This document shows, in pieces, positions 28,689-39,255 of a DNA stretch of 64,000 bases. The position numbers were made by a program, and so were the translations under genes. The DNA comes from Bartonella kosoyi. GTDB taxonomy: Bacteria > Pseudomonadota > Alphaproteobacteria > Rhizobiales > Rhizobiaceae. Position 1 is the stretch's first letter. Every line of letters begins with the position of its first letter. The notes under the pieces were generated by a model, which worked only from the letters and a program-made list of their open reading frames with translations, searched no databases and had not been told where the DNA came from. Where the stretch lies: contig NZ_CP031843.2 of assembly GCF_003606325.2 (NCBI RefSeq), forward strand, positions 434,001 through 498,000, read 5' to 3'.

Positions 28689-29844
28689 ACTGAACTCCTT
28701 TATTTCGTCATATATTGGTCATTTAAAATCTGGAAGATTAAGATCGGAGACTGATAAAAATTATGCCATATCGCCCGTTAACGAGATCTAAACAATGAAA
28801 AAATTGTTACGAGAAGAGGCAAATAAAAGTTTGAATTTCTGAGTGCTTAGGGTGTTGATGAGGGGATAGTTGTAAATAAATATTTGATTTTTGGCGAGTT
28901 GTATGCGTGAGAAAAATATTCAAACAGCAAAATACATCGTGATTAGAGCAGTTTTTATATAGGAAATCAGAGCTGAAATGTTGTCTCTTTTTTTCTAAGA
29001 GTTTTTCCTGTATTCAGAGTTATAACTTAATATGAAAAAAACGACTATTTATGGATATAAATAAATAAATAAGTTATAAATTTTAATTCGTTACTTAAGT
29101 GGTAAAAACACGTTCATCAGAAATGAGAATATAAGACTCTTGCACTCATATTAAAATAAGAGCACTTTCTCTGTTTCTATTCAATTTTTTTGTGTTTCAG
29201 CTCAGTGTAAAAAAGTTTAATGAAAGAGGAAGGATTATTCGATACGCTTATATGAGATTAATGATATAAGTGGTGAATAGAAGAGATTTATAAAAAAAAC
29301 AGAATCTGTAGTGCAGTGGCGGAAATTCTTTATCCTTTAGAAGAACAGAATCAGGAGATATAAAGAGTTATGAAATTATATCGTTTCATTACATCAGTGA
29401 AGGGGCAGAGGATAGGATTATGTATTTTCATATCCTGATATACGCAATCACATATTGCGATAGTCATTCATGTTTCGCAAGCTGATCTAACATCTTCGAA
29501 AGATGCAGAATATTGAAGGATAAAAAAATTATAACGAAAAGTAATAACAAAATACCTTACACTCAATCCACATTTTATATAGGAACAAGTCGCTTAAATA
29601 TCCAAAGTGTCGTTTGTTATCTATTTTTGAAAATTACAAGAGTGAAGCAAACTCACATCTCTGTGATAAGAAATTTATCACTTTTAAATAATTAACACAC
29701 TCGTTTGTATAATTAAAAATGCTAGATAACATTACACACAAAGAACCACAAGCAAAAAACCTCTTGCACTTGCTTATAAAGATAAAATTCTAGGATAGCT
29801 TATTCTCTATTATTTATGTAATTCTATGATGCATCAAAAGCACA
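28689..29844. other. Intergenic desert before rpsU
   Basis: 1156 AT-rich bases without a supportable gene. A short open frame at about 29371 (MKLYRFITSV, AGGAG 11-12 bases upstream) stops after roughly 22 codons and looks like a broken gene start. No RNA gene is recognised. Confidence 0.35.
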
Positions 29845-30078
29845 TCACTTCATCGCACCAGCTCGTCCGTTACTCACAAAACCTTCCCTTTGCGCACGTT
29901 TACGAGCAAGCTTACGTGTACGACGAATAGCCTCAGCTTTTTCACGAGCACGTCTTTCAGATGGCTTTTCATAATAACTACGCATTTTCATTTCACGGAA
30001 GATACCTTCACGCTGCATCTTTTTTTTCAACGCGCGCAGCGCTTGGTCAACATTATTATCACGAACGAGTACTTGCAC
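29845..30078 (-). CDS. rpsU: 30S ribosomal protein S21
   Basis: A 77-residue basic protein with the S21 N-terminus [20 protein letters not shown], then [21 protein letters not shown], and an Arg/Lys-rich tail. S21 helps the 30S subunit select mRNA. Alphaproteobacterial forms are of this length. An AGGATAAATAGTGCAA stretch precedes the ATG on the minus strand. Confidence 0.96.
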   Translation of the reverse strand: MQVLVRDNNVDQALRALKKKMQREGIFREMKMRSYYEKPSERRAREKAEAIRRTRKLARKRAQREGFVSNGRAGAMK

Positions 30079-30263
30079 TATTTATCCTGCTTTTTTCAGT
30101 GTCATAAATGATAGGAAAACCTACGTCCTTTTAAAGACATATCTAAAAGGACAGAGACTTATATCATACAAATAAGACATTTGTCTATATAGCTTTTTAA
30201 AATTCTACTCTTTTTGTAATAAAATGCTTTTTATAATAAAGGATAGAGTTTACGGCTATAAAC

Positions 30264-31937
30264 TTATGAAAGCCCTTGTATTTGATCATTTTTGTCAAGA
30301 TGAATTTTTTCAGCAGCAGGATAATGCGGTAAGCCGGGCATGGTCATAACATCTCCACAAATGACAACAATAAAGCCAGCTCCTGCACAGAGACGAACTT
30401 CTCGTACAGGAATTTCAAAATCGATAGGAGCACCATATTGCTTGGGATCAGCAGAAAAAGAATAAGGTGTTTTTGCCATACAAATAGGGTAGGTGCCAAA
30501 ACCTTCTTTTTCCCAAGATTCAAGTTGTTTAAGAATAGGAACTGAGATGATGGCGCCACGCCCACCATATAGCTTTGTTATAATACAATTAATTTTTTGA
30601 ATGAGGGGAATATCATCTTGATAGAGAACTTTAAAATGGGAATCTTGCTTTTCAATTAATGTGACGAGTTCTTGTGCAAGTGCTACTGCGCCTTTTCCAC
30701 CTTCTTCCCAATGCTTACAAATAATAGCTTTGCGTCCAGTTGTTGCAACTATTTCTTGTAATGTTCTTATTTCAGCATCGCTATCGCTGTCAAAATGATT
30801 AATCGCTACAACACAAGGGATACCGTAGAGCTCCATATTTTTGATATGTCGTAAAAGATTAACGGCTCCCTTTTCTAAAGCGGTGATATTTTCTTCTGTC
30901 AGGTTATTTTTATCCACACCACCATTCATTTTTAATGCACGAATCGTTGCGACAATCACTGTTGCATTTGGTACAATACCTGCTTGCCGACATTTGATGT
31001 TGAAGAATTTTTCTGCTCCAAGATCGGCTCCAAATCCAGCTTCTGTGACAACATAATCAGCGAGTTTTAAAGCGGTTTTTGTTGCTATAACTGAGTTACA
31101 ACCATGAGCAATATTGGCAAAAGGTCCTCCATGAACGAGAACAGGATTATTTTCAATTGTTTGTACAAGATTGGGTTGTATGGCATCTTTGAGAAGAACT
31201 GCCATTGCGCCTTCTGCATTAAGATCAGCCACTGTTACGGGCGTTTTATCATAACGATAGGCAACAATAATTTTTTTGAGTCTTTGTGTAAGGTTTTCTA
31301 AATTTTCAGAAAGACAAAGAAGGGCCATAATTTCTGATGCAACAGTAATATCAAAACCTGTTTGGCGTGGAAAACCATTTGTTATGCCTCCCAATGAAAT
31401 AATGATATCGCGCAATGCACGGTCATTCATATCAAGAACGCGCTTCCAAACAATACGACGCGGATCAATGTTGAGAGTATTTCCCCAATAGATATGATTA
31501 TCGATCATTGCGGCAAGAAGATTATGCGCTGCTGTAATAGCATGAAAGTCACCGGTAAAATGTAAATTAAGGTCATCCATTGGGATAACCTGCGCATAAC
31601 CACCACCAGCTGCACCACCTTTGACACCAAAACAGGGGCCTAAAGAGGGCTCTCTCAAAGTGGCTATTGTTTTTTTGCCAATGAGATTAAGAGCATCATT
31701 TAGTCCAACCGTTGTTGTTGTTTTTCCTTCTCCAGCAGGTGTGGGATTGATCGCCGTGACGAGAATAAGTTTACCATCTGGATTTTTATTGAGCGATTTT
31801 ATGTAGGAGGAAGAAATTTTAGCTTTATCATGGCCATAGGGAATGAGATTTTCATGTGATATACCAATTTTTTGTGCAATTTCAGTAATATGCTTCTTTT
31901 TAGCAGTGCGAGCAATTTCAATATCTGTTTTAGGCAT
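30264..31937 (-). CDS. fhs: Formate-tetrahydrofolate ligase
   Basis: A 557-residue cytosolic enzyme that makes 10-formyl-tetrahydrofolate from formate, ATP and tetrahydrofolate. The P-loop [15 protein letters not shown] is near residue 65. Conserved segments include [20 protein letters not shown] near residue 95, [18 protein letters not shown] near residue 130, and [21 protein letters not shown] [16 protein letters not shown] near residue 295. Length is normal. It is separate from other folate genes here. Start is the ATG at 31937. Confidence 0.96.
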   Translation of the reverse strand: MPKTDIEIARTAKKKHITEIAQKIGISHENLIPYGHDKAKISSSYIKSLNKNPDGKLILVTAINPTPAGEGKTTTTVGLNDALNLIGKKTIATLREPSLGPCFGVKGGAAGGGYAQVIPMDDLNLHFTGDFHAITAAHNLLAAMIDNHIYWGNTLNIDPRRIVWKRVLDMNDRALRDIIISLGGITNGFPRQTGFDITVASEIMALLCLSENLENLTQRLKKIIVAYRYDKTPVTVADLNAEGAMAVLLKDAIQPNLVQTIENNPVLVHGGPFANIAHGCNSVIATKTALKLADYVVTEAGFGADLGAEKFFNIKCRQAGIVPNATVIVATIRALKMNGGVDKNNLTEENITALEKGAVNLLRHIKNMELYGIPCVVAINHFDSDSDAEIRTLQEIVATTGRKAIICKHWEEGGKGAVALAQELVTLIEKQDSHFKVLYQDDIPLIQKINCIITKLYGGRGAIISVPILKQLESWEKEGFGTYPICMAKTPYSFSADPKQYGAPIDFEIPVREVRLCAGAGFIVVICGDVMTMPGLPHYPAAEKIHLDKNDQIQGLS

Positions 31938-32676
31938 GGAAAAATTCTTTAAACGGAGCTTTTATTAACATTTGGAATCTGTACTTTATGGATTAATGAA
32001 AAAATCCATAGAGAACAGAAAGCATAAGATAGCATAGAGATCAATAATGTATCGCGCAAGCGATAATGCTAAAAGAGCACAAGAAGAGTTTTAGCGTTTT
32101 TTTGGAAAAAAACTCTGTATTTTCAGTTTCGATAAGTTTTTAGCCAGCCTGCAATATCATTCTCAATATGAGCTCATGATGAATATCAGAAAAAAGTTTT
32201 TGGGTAATATTAATTTAAGAACTCTTTACGCAGCGATATTGATGCGATTTTTATATCGTATATTTGTTATTACTAATAGCTTGCTGAAAAAGTTTTAGAG
32301 GGCTCTAAACCGCAATGTTTTGTGACACACTTAAAGCCCCTCTTAAGATGGGTCGTACAGAAATGAAATGCTCAGAAGTACCCATTGATGAAAAAGTATA
32401 ATCTAGAAGAAATCAAAAACAGGCGCATAGATTGAGAAAAGAAAGCAATAGCACACACCAACTTATGTAATCTCTACGATTATTGTTAATAAAAAACACG
32501 TTTGGGCTGAATTGAAGGTTGCACAACATCCCATTCTATCAAAATAGCGAAGAAACGACTCACAATAGAATGGAACAAAAAGCCATAAGAAGACCAAAGA
32601 TAAGAAAAAAATAAATCACGCATTAAAAGAATTTAAAGAGCTTGAGTTTGTGAGTAAGATATTAGATTTTGATAGA
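31938..32676. other. Intergenic region fhs to tRNA-Arg
   Basis: 739 AT-rich bases. A broken protein-like stretch near 32280-32395 (LAEKVLEGSKPQCFVTHLK, then a frame change to KMGRTEMKCSEVPIDEKV) suggests a decayed gene on the plus strand. I could not assign it to a family. Confidence 0.3.
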
Positions 32677-32753
32677 TGGCGCACCCGAAGAGATTCGAAC
32701 TCCTGACCCCCAGATTCGTAGTCTGGTGCTCTATCCAGCTGAGCTACGGGTGC
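32677..32753 (-). tRNA. tRNA-Arg (ACG)
   Basis: On the minus strand the sequence folds as a full cloverleaf. The acceptor stem is GCACCCG paired with CGGGTGC, the D arm is GCTCAGCTGGATAGAGC, and the T arm is AGGAGTTCGAATCTCT. The anticodon loop CTACGAA sits in the stem CCAGA/TCTGG and gives anticodon ACG. CCA is encoded at the 3' end (TGG at 32677-32679 on the plus strand). The 77-base length is standard. Confidence 0.97.
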
Positions 32754-32950
32754 ACACATTTCAATTTTCTACATTGTCTAAGACAATGGGTTCCTAATCG
32801 TTTCATTAAAGAAATGCAAGTGAAACTTGGGTCGTAATAAAAAAAATCTCTCTTTTTTACGAGATATTTAAAAAAAAGAATATAATATATTATGGTTTCA
32901 GTTGGATTTTGGATAGGGTCATTTTTTTTGCTGTGACCGTACCAAGCAAT

Positions 32951-32993
32951 ATGAACGATAGTTAACTTGACGTTTTCGTCTATGAACGATAGT
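32951..32993. promoter_or_regulatory. 12-bp direct repeat upstream of RND efflux operon
   Basis: ATGAACGATAGT occurs twice in the same orientation, at 32951-32962 and 32982-32993. The spacing is 31 bases, about three helical turns, so both copies face the same side of the DNA. They lie about 130-170 bases before the efflux adaptor gene and may bind a regulator. No regulator gene is adjacent. Confidence 0.5.
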
Positions 32994-33121
32994 CAGCCAG
33001 AGATGATATGTGTTTTTGCGGTGGGGGTAAGATATATACCTGCTGTTTGGTTTTTGTGTAAAACGCCGATATGACTGTTGAAAACTATTTCAGATAAACA
33101 TGACGCAGCAAAGGTGGATGT

Positions 33122-34261
33122 ATGGCGTTATTAAAAAAGATCTTTCCATTGGTGTTTTTAATTGTCGTTTTAACGGTTACTTATTGGGCTGGAAAACAGA
33201 GTGCAGAAAAAACCATTTCTATGGTGGATAAAACAAGTATATCGTATCAAGCTTCAAAGGAAGCAATGGGAAAACCTGCGACGAAAGTTGTCGTTGACCG
33301 TGTGAAGATTCAAGATCTTTATGAACATCTTAACGTTCTTGGGAGTGGAAAAGCACTTGCTGAAGTAGATTTAAACCCTTTATCATCAGGTGTTATTGAT
33401 AAGCTTTTTGTGTCTGCTGGTACAAAAGTACAAGTGGGGGATGTGATTGCAAAGCTTGATTCTAAAAAGGAAGAAATAGCGGCTGCAAAAGCAAAAGTAC
33501 AACGTGATAATAATGCGTTAACGCTTTCACGCATTCTTAAATTACGTGCCAGCAATACAGCAACGGAAGTTCAAGAAATTACAGCACGTTTAGAGTTGGA
33601 TAACGCAAATTTGGTTTTGCGTAACGCTGAGGTAGATCTCGACCGGCGAACAATTCGAGCACCGATTCCTGGAGTTGTTGGTATTTTACCTGTTGATGCG
33701 GGGAATAACGTGACCCTTAATACTGTAATAGGCCGTATTGAGAATAGAGAATGTATTTTGGTCGATATATGGGCCCCTGAACGCTATGTATCACGCATCC
33801 ATAAAGGAGATGAGGTAACGGCAACATTAACTGCGCAGCCAGATAAATCTTTTGTTGGTCATATTCACGCGATTGATAATGTCGTTGACCCAGAAAGTCG
33901 CACACTTCATGCTCAGGTTGAAATCAATAATGAAAAAGATACGCTCATGTCTGGTATGTCCTTTTCTGTTGCTTTGCAATTCCATGGTGGTTCTTTCCCT
34001 GTCGTTAATCCTCTTGCGATTCAATGGAACAGTAAAGGGTCATTCGTTTGGCGTGTGAGAGAAGGAAAAGTAGAGTCTATTCCCGTATCGATTATTCAGC
34101 ATAAAGCAGATCAGGTTTTCGTGAAAGCCCCTCTAGAAAATGGTGATCAAGTTGTTATTCAAGGGGTGCAAATGCTTTACCCAGGAAGTAAAGTAATTAT
34201 TGATAATCCAAAGCCCCATCAACAGCAATTATCAGCAGTTTATGAAGCGGATATACAATGA
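33122..34261 (+). CDS. RND efflux periplasmic adaptor (membrane fusion protein)
   Basis: A 379-residue HlyD/AcrA-type adaptor. One N-terminal membrane segment (about residues 8-24, FLIVVLTVTYWAG) anchors it. A lipoyl-like half (GVIDKLFVSAGTKVQVGDVIAKL) follows near residue 90, then an alpha-hairpin (residues about 115-165), the second lipoyl half (DRRTIRAPIPGVVGILPVDAG) and a beta-barrel. It would link the inner-membrane pump to an outer-membrane channel. Its stop overlaps the next gene's ATG (ATGA at 34258), so the two are translationally coupled. The substrate cannot be read from sequence. Confidence 0.93.
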   Translation: MALLKKIFPLVFLIVVLTVTYWAGKQSAEKTISMVDKTSISYQASKEAMGKPATKVVVDRVKIQDLYEHLNVLGSGKALAEVDLNPLSSGVIDKLFVSAGTKVQVGDVIAKLDSKKEEIAAAKAKVQRDNNALTLSRILKLRASNTATEVQEITARLELDNANLVLRNAEVDLDRRTIRAPIPGVVGILPVDAGNNVTLNTVIGRIENRECILVDIWAPERYVSRIHKGDEVTATLTAQPDKSFVGHIHAIDNVVDPESRTLHAQVEINNEKDTLMSGMSFSVALQFHGGSFPVVNPLAIQWNSKGSFVWRVREGKVESIPVSIIQHKADQVFVKAPLENGDQVVIQGVQMLYPGSKVIIDNPKPHQQQLSAVYEADIQ

Positions 34262-37200
34262 GCCAAGAATTGAGCACAAAGCAGCCAATCTCGCAGGCAG
34301 AGAAAGGTGGACTCATTGCCTTATTTATTCGCAGACCGGTTTTTACTTTTGTTTTAAATGCCATGATTATCATTGCAGGATTTGCAGCATGGTTAAATGT
34401 TGATGTGAGAGAATTACCTGATGTTGATACGCCAGTAACAACGATTGTGACGATGTTTTCTGGTGCATCAGCAGAAACAATTGATCGTGAAGTGACAAAA
34501 GTTATAGAAGATGCTGTTTCTCGTGTGTCAGGTGTTAAGACGATTTCTTCAACATCTTCTTTTGGACGTTCCCGTGTGCAGATTAATTTTAACGTCGGTG
34601 TTGATTTGAATGTTGCGGCATCTGACATCCGTGATGCTCTGTCTCGCATTGCTTATTCTTTACCCAAAAATGCTGATGTTCCTTTGATTATTAAAGCAGA
34701 TTCGAATGCTGCTGCCATGATGTATTTAGTTGTAACGTCACCAATAATGAGTATTGATGATTTAACAACAGTTGTAGATGATCAGATTGTGGATGCAATT
34801 TCTGCTGTTGATGGTGTTGGTGATGTACAGGTCGATAGTGCTCGCACAAAGATTTTTCAGATTGATATCGATCAAGCAAAACTTGCAAGTTATGGATTAA
34901 CTATCGCAGATATTTCACGTGTTCTTGCTGATATGACAACGGATGTGCCAGTAGGATCATTACGCAATTCTAAGCAAACTTTAGTTGTCCGTGCCACTGC
35001 ACGTTTAACAACACCAGAATCTTTTGAACAAGTTGTTTTAAAGCCTCATGTGCATCTTGGTGATGTTGCGCACGTTACTTTATCACCTGATTTAGAAACG
35101 GTTATTCTTCGTATCAACGGAAAGACAGGGATTGGATTAGGAATTGTGCGTAAAGCACAATCCAACACGCTTAACATTTCTGCAGGCGTGAGAGCTGTTG
35201 TTAATAATCTCAAAAGTGTTGTTCCTTCTTCCGTACATATAGACGTTATTAGTGACGATGCAATTTTTATTAAAAGCGCTCTTCATGAGGTTGAGGTTGC
35301 GTTGGTCATTGCTATTTTGAGCGTTATCTTGGTTATTTTTCTTTTTCTCAGAGACATTCGTGTAACGCTGATACCTGCTGTATCTCTTCCCGTCGCTTTG
35401 ATTGGGACCATTGCTGCTATTTATCTTGTAGGGTTTTCATTGAATATTCTCACATTTTTAGGGCTTGTTTTGGCAACAGGGCTTGTTGTGGATGATGCCA
35501 TTGTTGTTCTGGAAAATATTGTTCGATGGCGCAATATGGGGATAGGTTCTAGGGCCGCAGCGGTATTAGGAACCCGTGAAGTCTTTTTTGCTGTTATCGC
35601 AACAACATTGACTCTCGTTGCTGTGTTTGTTCCTATTTCTTTTCTTCCTGGACAAGTTGGAGGACTTTTTAGAGAATTTGGTTTTGTTTTGGCAATTTCT
35701 ATTTTGCTTTCTTCAATCGTTGCCTTAACACTTTGTCCTATGTTGGCTTCACGTTTTCTCAAAGAACCTATTGAGGAGAAAGAGGAAAAAGCCCATCATC
35801 ATTTTACTTTTTTATATAAATGGGGTTTGTTGGTTCATAAAGCCTATACGTACAGTTTGCATAAGTGTTTAGAAAAGCCTTGGGCTGTTGTTTTTGCTTC
35901 ACTTGTTTTTGCAGCGCTTTGTGTTGGAGGTTATACGAAGTTGCAACAAGAATTAACACCAGCAGAAGATAGAGCTCTTATCTTTTTGGTTATTAATGGA
36001 CCACAAGGTATTTCAACACAATATTTGAACGAGCAAGTAGAGCAAATTGAAGAAAGTTTACAGCCATTACGTGATGCAGGTGAGATAGCTAATAGTTACT
36101 CTATCGCGGGTATTAGCGGTTCACCCAATACTGCTTTTTTGGTTTTATTGCTTTCGTCTTGGGATAAACGTTTACGCAATCAGCAAGAAATTGTGAAAGA
36201 TGTTAATGCAAAGGTTAGGCAATTTCCAGCAGTTTTTGTGTTTGCTGCACAGGGAAATTCTCTAGGTGTGAGAGGAACGGGGCAAGGGTTACAGTTTGCA
36301 ATTCTTGGTAATGATTATGCGACATTACAACCTATTGCTGATCAGTTAGTACGTGCTTTACAAGCAGATCCGCGTTTTATTCGCCCACGTCTTACTGTTG
36401 ATGCTACACAACCGCAATTTTTTATTGAAATAAATCGAAAAAAAGCCTCTGATTTAGGGATTGATATCACCAACTTGGGCGATACATTACAAGCAATGTT
36501 GGATGGTAAAAAGATTGGTTCCATTAACGTGGATGATCATTCTTACGATGTTAAATTGATATCGCGTAAAAATCCTATGAAGAGTCCTAGTGATTTAGAA
36601 AATATTTTTTTAAAGACCAAAGACAATCGATATGTTCCTTTATCTGTTATTGCACATTTACATGAAAAAGCTATCGCTCCCCAATTAAAACGGGAAAAGC
36701 GCATGAGCGCTGTCATTTTAAGCGCAAATCTTGCTCCAGATATCACTTTAGGAGATGCTTATCAAACTGTGCAGAAAATTGCTTCTCCTTTGTTATCGAA
36801 AGGAACCTATGTGGTCCCCTTAGGAGAAGCTGAAACACTTCATGAAACATCTTCCAATTTTATGATTGTTTTTGGCATTGCCTTTTTGATTATTTTATTG
36901 GTTTTAGCGGCTCAATTTGAAAGCTTTATTTCAGGGTTCATTATCATGGCCACTGTTCCATTAGGGATAGGTTGTGCTGTGATTGCTATGCTCTTAAGTG
37001 GTGTGAGTCTTAGTATTTACAGTCAAATTGGATTAATTTTGTTAATTGGCGTTATGGCAAAGAATGGTATTCTGATTGTTGAATTTGCAGATCAATTACG
37101 GGATCAGGGAAGAAGTGTGCGTGAAGCTGTAGAAGAAGCAGCAAATATTCGTCTTCGTCCAGTTTGTATGACAATGATTTGTGCCATTTTAGGGGGGATT

Positions 37201-37395
37201 CCTTTGGTTTTAGCCAAAGGTGCTGGTGCAGAAGCTCGTATAGCTTTAGGTTGGGTTATTGTTGGTGGTTTAGGTTTAGCAACGATTTTTACGCTTTATG
37301 TTACACCGGTTGTTTATCTTTTTTTGGGGCGTTTTATAAGACCAAAAGCAGAAGAGGATTTGCGCTTAACCAAAGAATTCAATCAAGTTAAATGA
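34258..37395 (+). CDS. RND-family multidrug efflux permease
   Basis: A 1045-residue inner-membrane proton-driven pump of the AcrB/MexB-like HAE1 family. An N-terminal helix is followed by DVRELPDVDTPVTTIVT and VSGVKTISSTS of the first porter domain. The transmembrane relay has the paired acidic residues in LVLATGLVVDDAIVVLENI near residue 410. The second porter domain and a final helix bundle follow (LIGVMAKNGILIVEFADQLR near residue 930). Length and 12-helix pattern are complete. No outer-membrane factor gene is nearby, so it would use one encoded elsewhere. Confidence 0.95.
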   Translation: MSQELSTKQPISQAEKGGLIALFIRRPVFTFVLNAMIIIAGFAAWLNVDVRELPDVDTPVTTIVTMFSGASAETIDREVTKVIEDAVSRVSGVKTISSTSSFGRSRVQINFNVGVDLNVAASDIRDALSRIAYSLPKNADVPLIIKADSNAAAMMYLVVTSPIMSIDDLTTVVDDQIVDAISAVDGVGDVQVDSARTKIFQIDIDQAKLASYGLTIADISRVLADMTTDVPVGSLRNSKQTLVVRATARLTTPESFEQVVLKPHVHLGDVAHVTLSPDLETVILRINGKTGIGLGIVRKAQSNTLNISAGVRAVVNNLKSVVPSSVHIDVISDDAIFIKSALHEVEVALVIAILSVILVIFLFLRDIRVTLIPAVSLPVALIGTIAAIYLVGFSLNILTFLGLVLATGLVVDDAIVVLENIVRWRNMGIGSRAAAVLGTREVFFAVIATTLTLVAVFVPISFLPGQVGGLFREFGFVLAISILLSSIVALTLCPMLASRFLKEPIEEKEEKAHHHFTFLYKWGLLVHKAYTYSLHKCLEKPWAVVFASLVFAALCVGGYTKLQQELTPAEDRALIFLVINGPQGISTQYLNEQVEQIEESLQPLRDAGEIANSYSIAGISGSPNTAFLVLLLSSWDKRLRNQQEIVKDVNAKVRQFPAVFVFAAQGNSLGVRGTGQGLQFAILGNDYATLQPIADQLVRALQADPRFIRPRLTVDATQPQFFIEINRKKASDLGIDITNLGDTLQAMLDGKKIGSINVDDHSYDVKLISRKNPMKSPSDLENIFLKTKDNRYVPLSVIAHLHEKAIAPQLKREKRMSAVILSANLAPDITLGDAYQTVQKIASPLLSKGTYVVPLGEAETLHETSSNFMIVFGIAFLIILLVLAAQFESFISGFIIMATVPLGIGCAVIAMLLSGVSLSIYSQIGLILLIGVMAKNGILIVEFADQLRDQGRSVREAVEEAANIRLRPVCMTMICAILGGIPLVLAKGAGAEARIALGWVIVGGLGLATIFTLYVTPVVYLFLGRFIRPKAEEDLRLTKEFNQVK

Positions 37396-37584
37396 TGTAT
37401 TAAGTAGAAAAGATTTGAAAGTTTATTCTTGTAAAAATATCATTTTTGGATCTTATTTTTCTACTTTTATATTCATTCATTTTTTGTATGAGCAGTGAAA
37501 AGAGCATGTAATCAAGGAGACGTTTTCTGCTTTGTTATTGTTTGGACAGAGATTTCATGATCAATAACCGTACAGGATAAGCTT

Positions 37585-39255
37585 ATGGCAGATAGCTTTT
37601 CGATTCGAAATGAAAAGGCTTTTGAAGCCGCATTAAGAGGTTTAAAAAACCATGCTGCAAAGGATGGAGTCTATGATATTCGTCAGCATTTTGTGGAGGA
37701 TGATCAGCGTTTTTCCCATTTTTCTCTCAGACTTGATGATCTTCTTTTCGATTTTTCAAAATGTGGTGTAACATTCAAAACATTGCAACTTCTAGATGAT
37801 TTAGCTGTCGCAGCAGATGTGTTGGGGCGGCGTGATGCAATGTTTTCGGGCCAAGCTATTAATACAACTGAAAAACGCTCCGTTCTTCATATTGCATTAC
37901 GTTTACCTGCCGATGAAATTTTCATGCTGGATGGTCATAATCTTATTGGCGATATTCAAGACGTCCTTAAAGATATGGAGAGATTTTCTGAAAAGGTACG
38001 TGATGGCAGCTATAAGGGAAGTAGTGGAAAGAAAATAAGGGATATTGTTAATATTGGTATTGGGGGCTCTGATCTTGGTCCTGCAATGGTCACCTATGCT
38101 TTAAAACCTTATCATGATGGTCCACGTTGTCATTTTGTTTCTAACGCTGACAGTGCTCATATTTCTGATACTCTCTCTCTTTTGAATCCAGCGACAACGC
38201 TTTTTGTCATTGCTTCTAAAACTTTTACAACGGCTGAAACAATGGTCAATGCTCAAGTTGCACGTCAGTGGATTTGTTCACATTTAGGGGAAGAAGCTAT
38301 TCACACGCATTTTGTTGCTGTTTCGAGTGCGCTTGATAAAGTGGCAGAATTTGGCATAGATTCCACAAGAGTTTTTAAATTTTGGGATTGGGTTGGAGGA
38401 CGTTATTCAATTTGGTCCGCCATTGGGCTTGTTGTTATGTTTGCAGTAGGGGGGCGAAACTTTCGCCAATTTCTCAATGGTGCTTTACAAATGGACCAAC
38501 ATTTTAAAACCATGCCTTTGCATAAAAATATTCCTATTCGATTTGCTCTTTTAGGGTTCTGGCATCGTGTTATTTGTGGTTATTCATCACGCTCTATCAT
38601 TCCCTATGCACAGCGCTTAATACATTTTCCAGCTTATTTACAACAGCTTGATATGGAATCAAATGGAAAGCAAGTCTCGCTGGATGGAAAACCATTAAAT
38701 TTTTCAAGTGGTCCGATCGTTTGGGGTGATTCAGGAACAAATAGTCAACATGCTTTTTTTCAGCTTCTGCATCAAGGAACCGATGTTGTTCCTGTAGAAT
38801 TTATTTTATTTATAAAAGGGCATGAGAAAAATTTACATTCTATGTATGAGATGTTGCTAGCAAACGGTTTAGCGCAATCAAAAGCCTTGATGAAAGGACG
38901 TAGTGTTGAAGATGCTCGGCATATCTTGATAAAAAATGGCGTTGATGAACGTGAAGCAGATTATTTAGCACTTCATAAAAGTTTTAAAGGAAATCGCCCC
39001 AGCATGACGCTGGTTCAAGATTCATTAACCCCGTTTACACTCGGTCGTCTCATTGCACTTTATGAACATCGTATTTTTGTTGAAGGGATTTTAATGAATA
39101 TTAATTCATTTGATCAATGGGGTGTTGAACTTGGTAAAGAATTAGCAAATGAGTTACTCCCCATTCTTCGTGGAGAAAGTAAAGCGGACAATCGCGATAG
39201 TTCAACATTAGGATTGCTCGCCCATATTCAAGCAAGACGCGCAAAATACATATAA
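37585..39255 (+). CDS. pgi: Glucose-6-phosphate isomerase
   Basis: A 556-residue cytosolic enzyme interconverting glucose 6-phosphate and fructose 6-phosphate. Family motifs are DIVNIGIGGSDLGPAM near residue 152, VIASKTFTTAETM near residue 211 and FWDWVGGRYSIWSAIGL near residue 266. WGDSGTNSQHAFFQLLHQGTD (with the active Glu/His region) lies near residue 380, and FDQWGVELGKELA (active Lys) near residue 510. Length is normal and the frame is intact. Confidence 0.96.
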   Translation: MADSFSIRNEKAFEAALRGLKNHAAKDGVYDIRQHFVEDDQRFSHFSLRLDDLLFDFSKCGVTFKTLQLLDDLAVAADVLGRRDAMFSGQAINTTEKRSVLHIALRLPADEIFMLDGHNLIGDIQDVLKDMERFSEKVRDGSYKGSSGKKIRDIVNIGIGGSDLGPAMVTYALKPYHDGPRCHFVSNADSAHISDTLSLLNPATTLFVIASKTFTTAETMVNAQVARQWICSHLGEEAIHTHFVAVSSALDKVAEFGIDSTRVFKFWDWVGGRYSIWSAIGLVVMFAVGGRNFRQFLNGALQMDQHFKTMPLHKNIPIRFALLGFWHRVICGYSSRSIIPYAQRLIHFPAYLQQLDMESNGKQVSLDGKPLNFSSGPIVWGDSGTNSQHAFFQLLHQGTDVVPVEFILFIKGHEKNLHSMYEMLLANGLAQSKALMKGRSVEDARHILIKNGVDEREADYLALHKSFKGNRPSMTLVQDSLTPFTLGRLIALYEHRIFVEGILMNINSFDQWGVELGKELANELLPILRGESKADNRDSSTLGLLAHIQARRAKYI

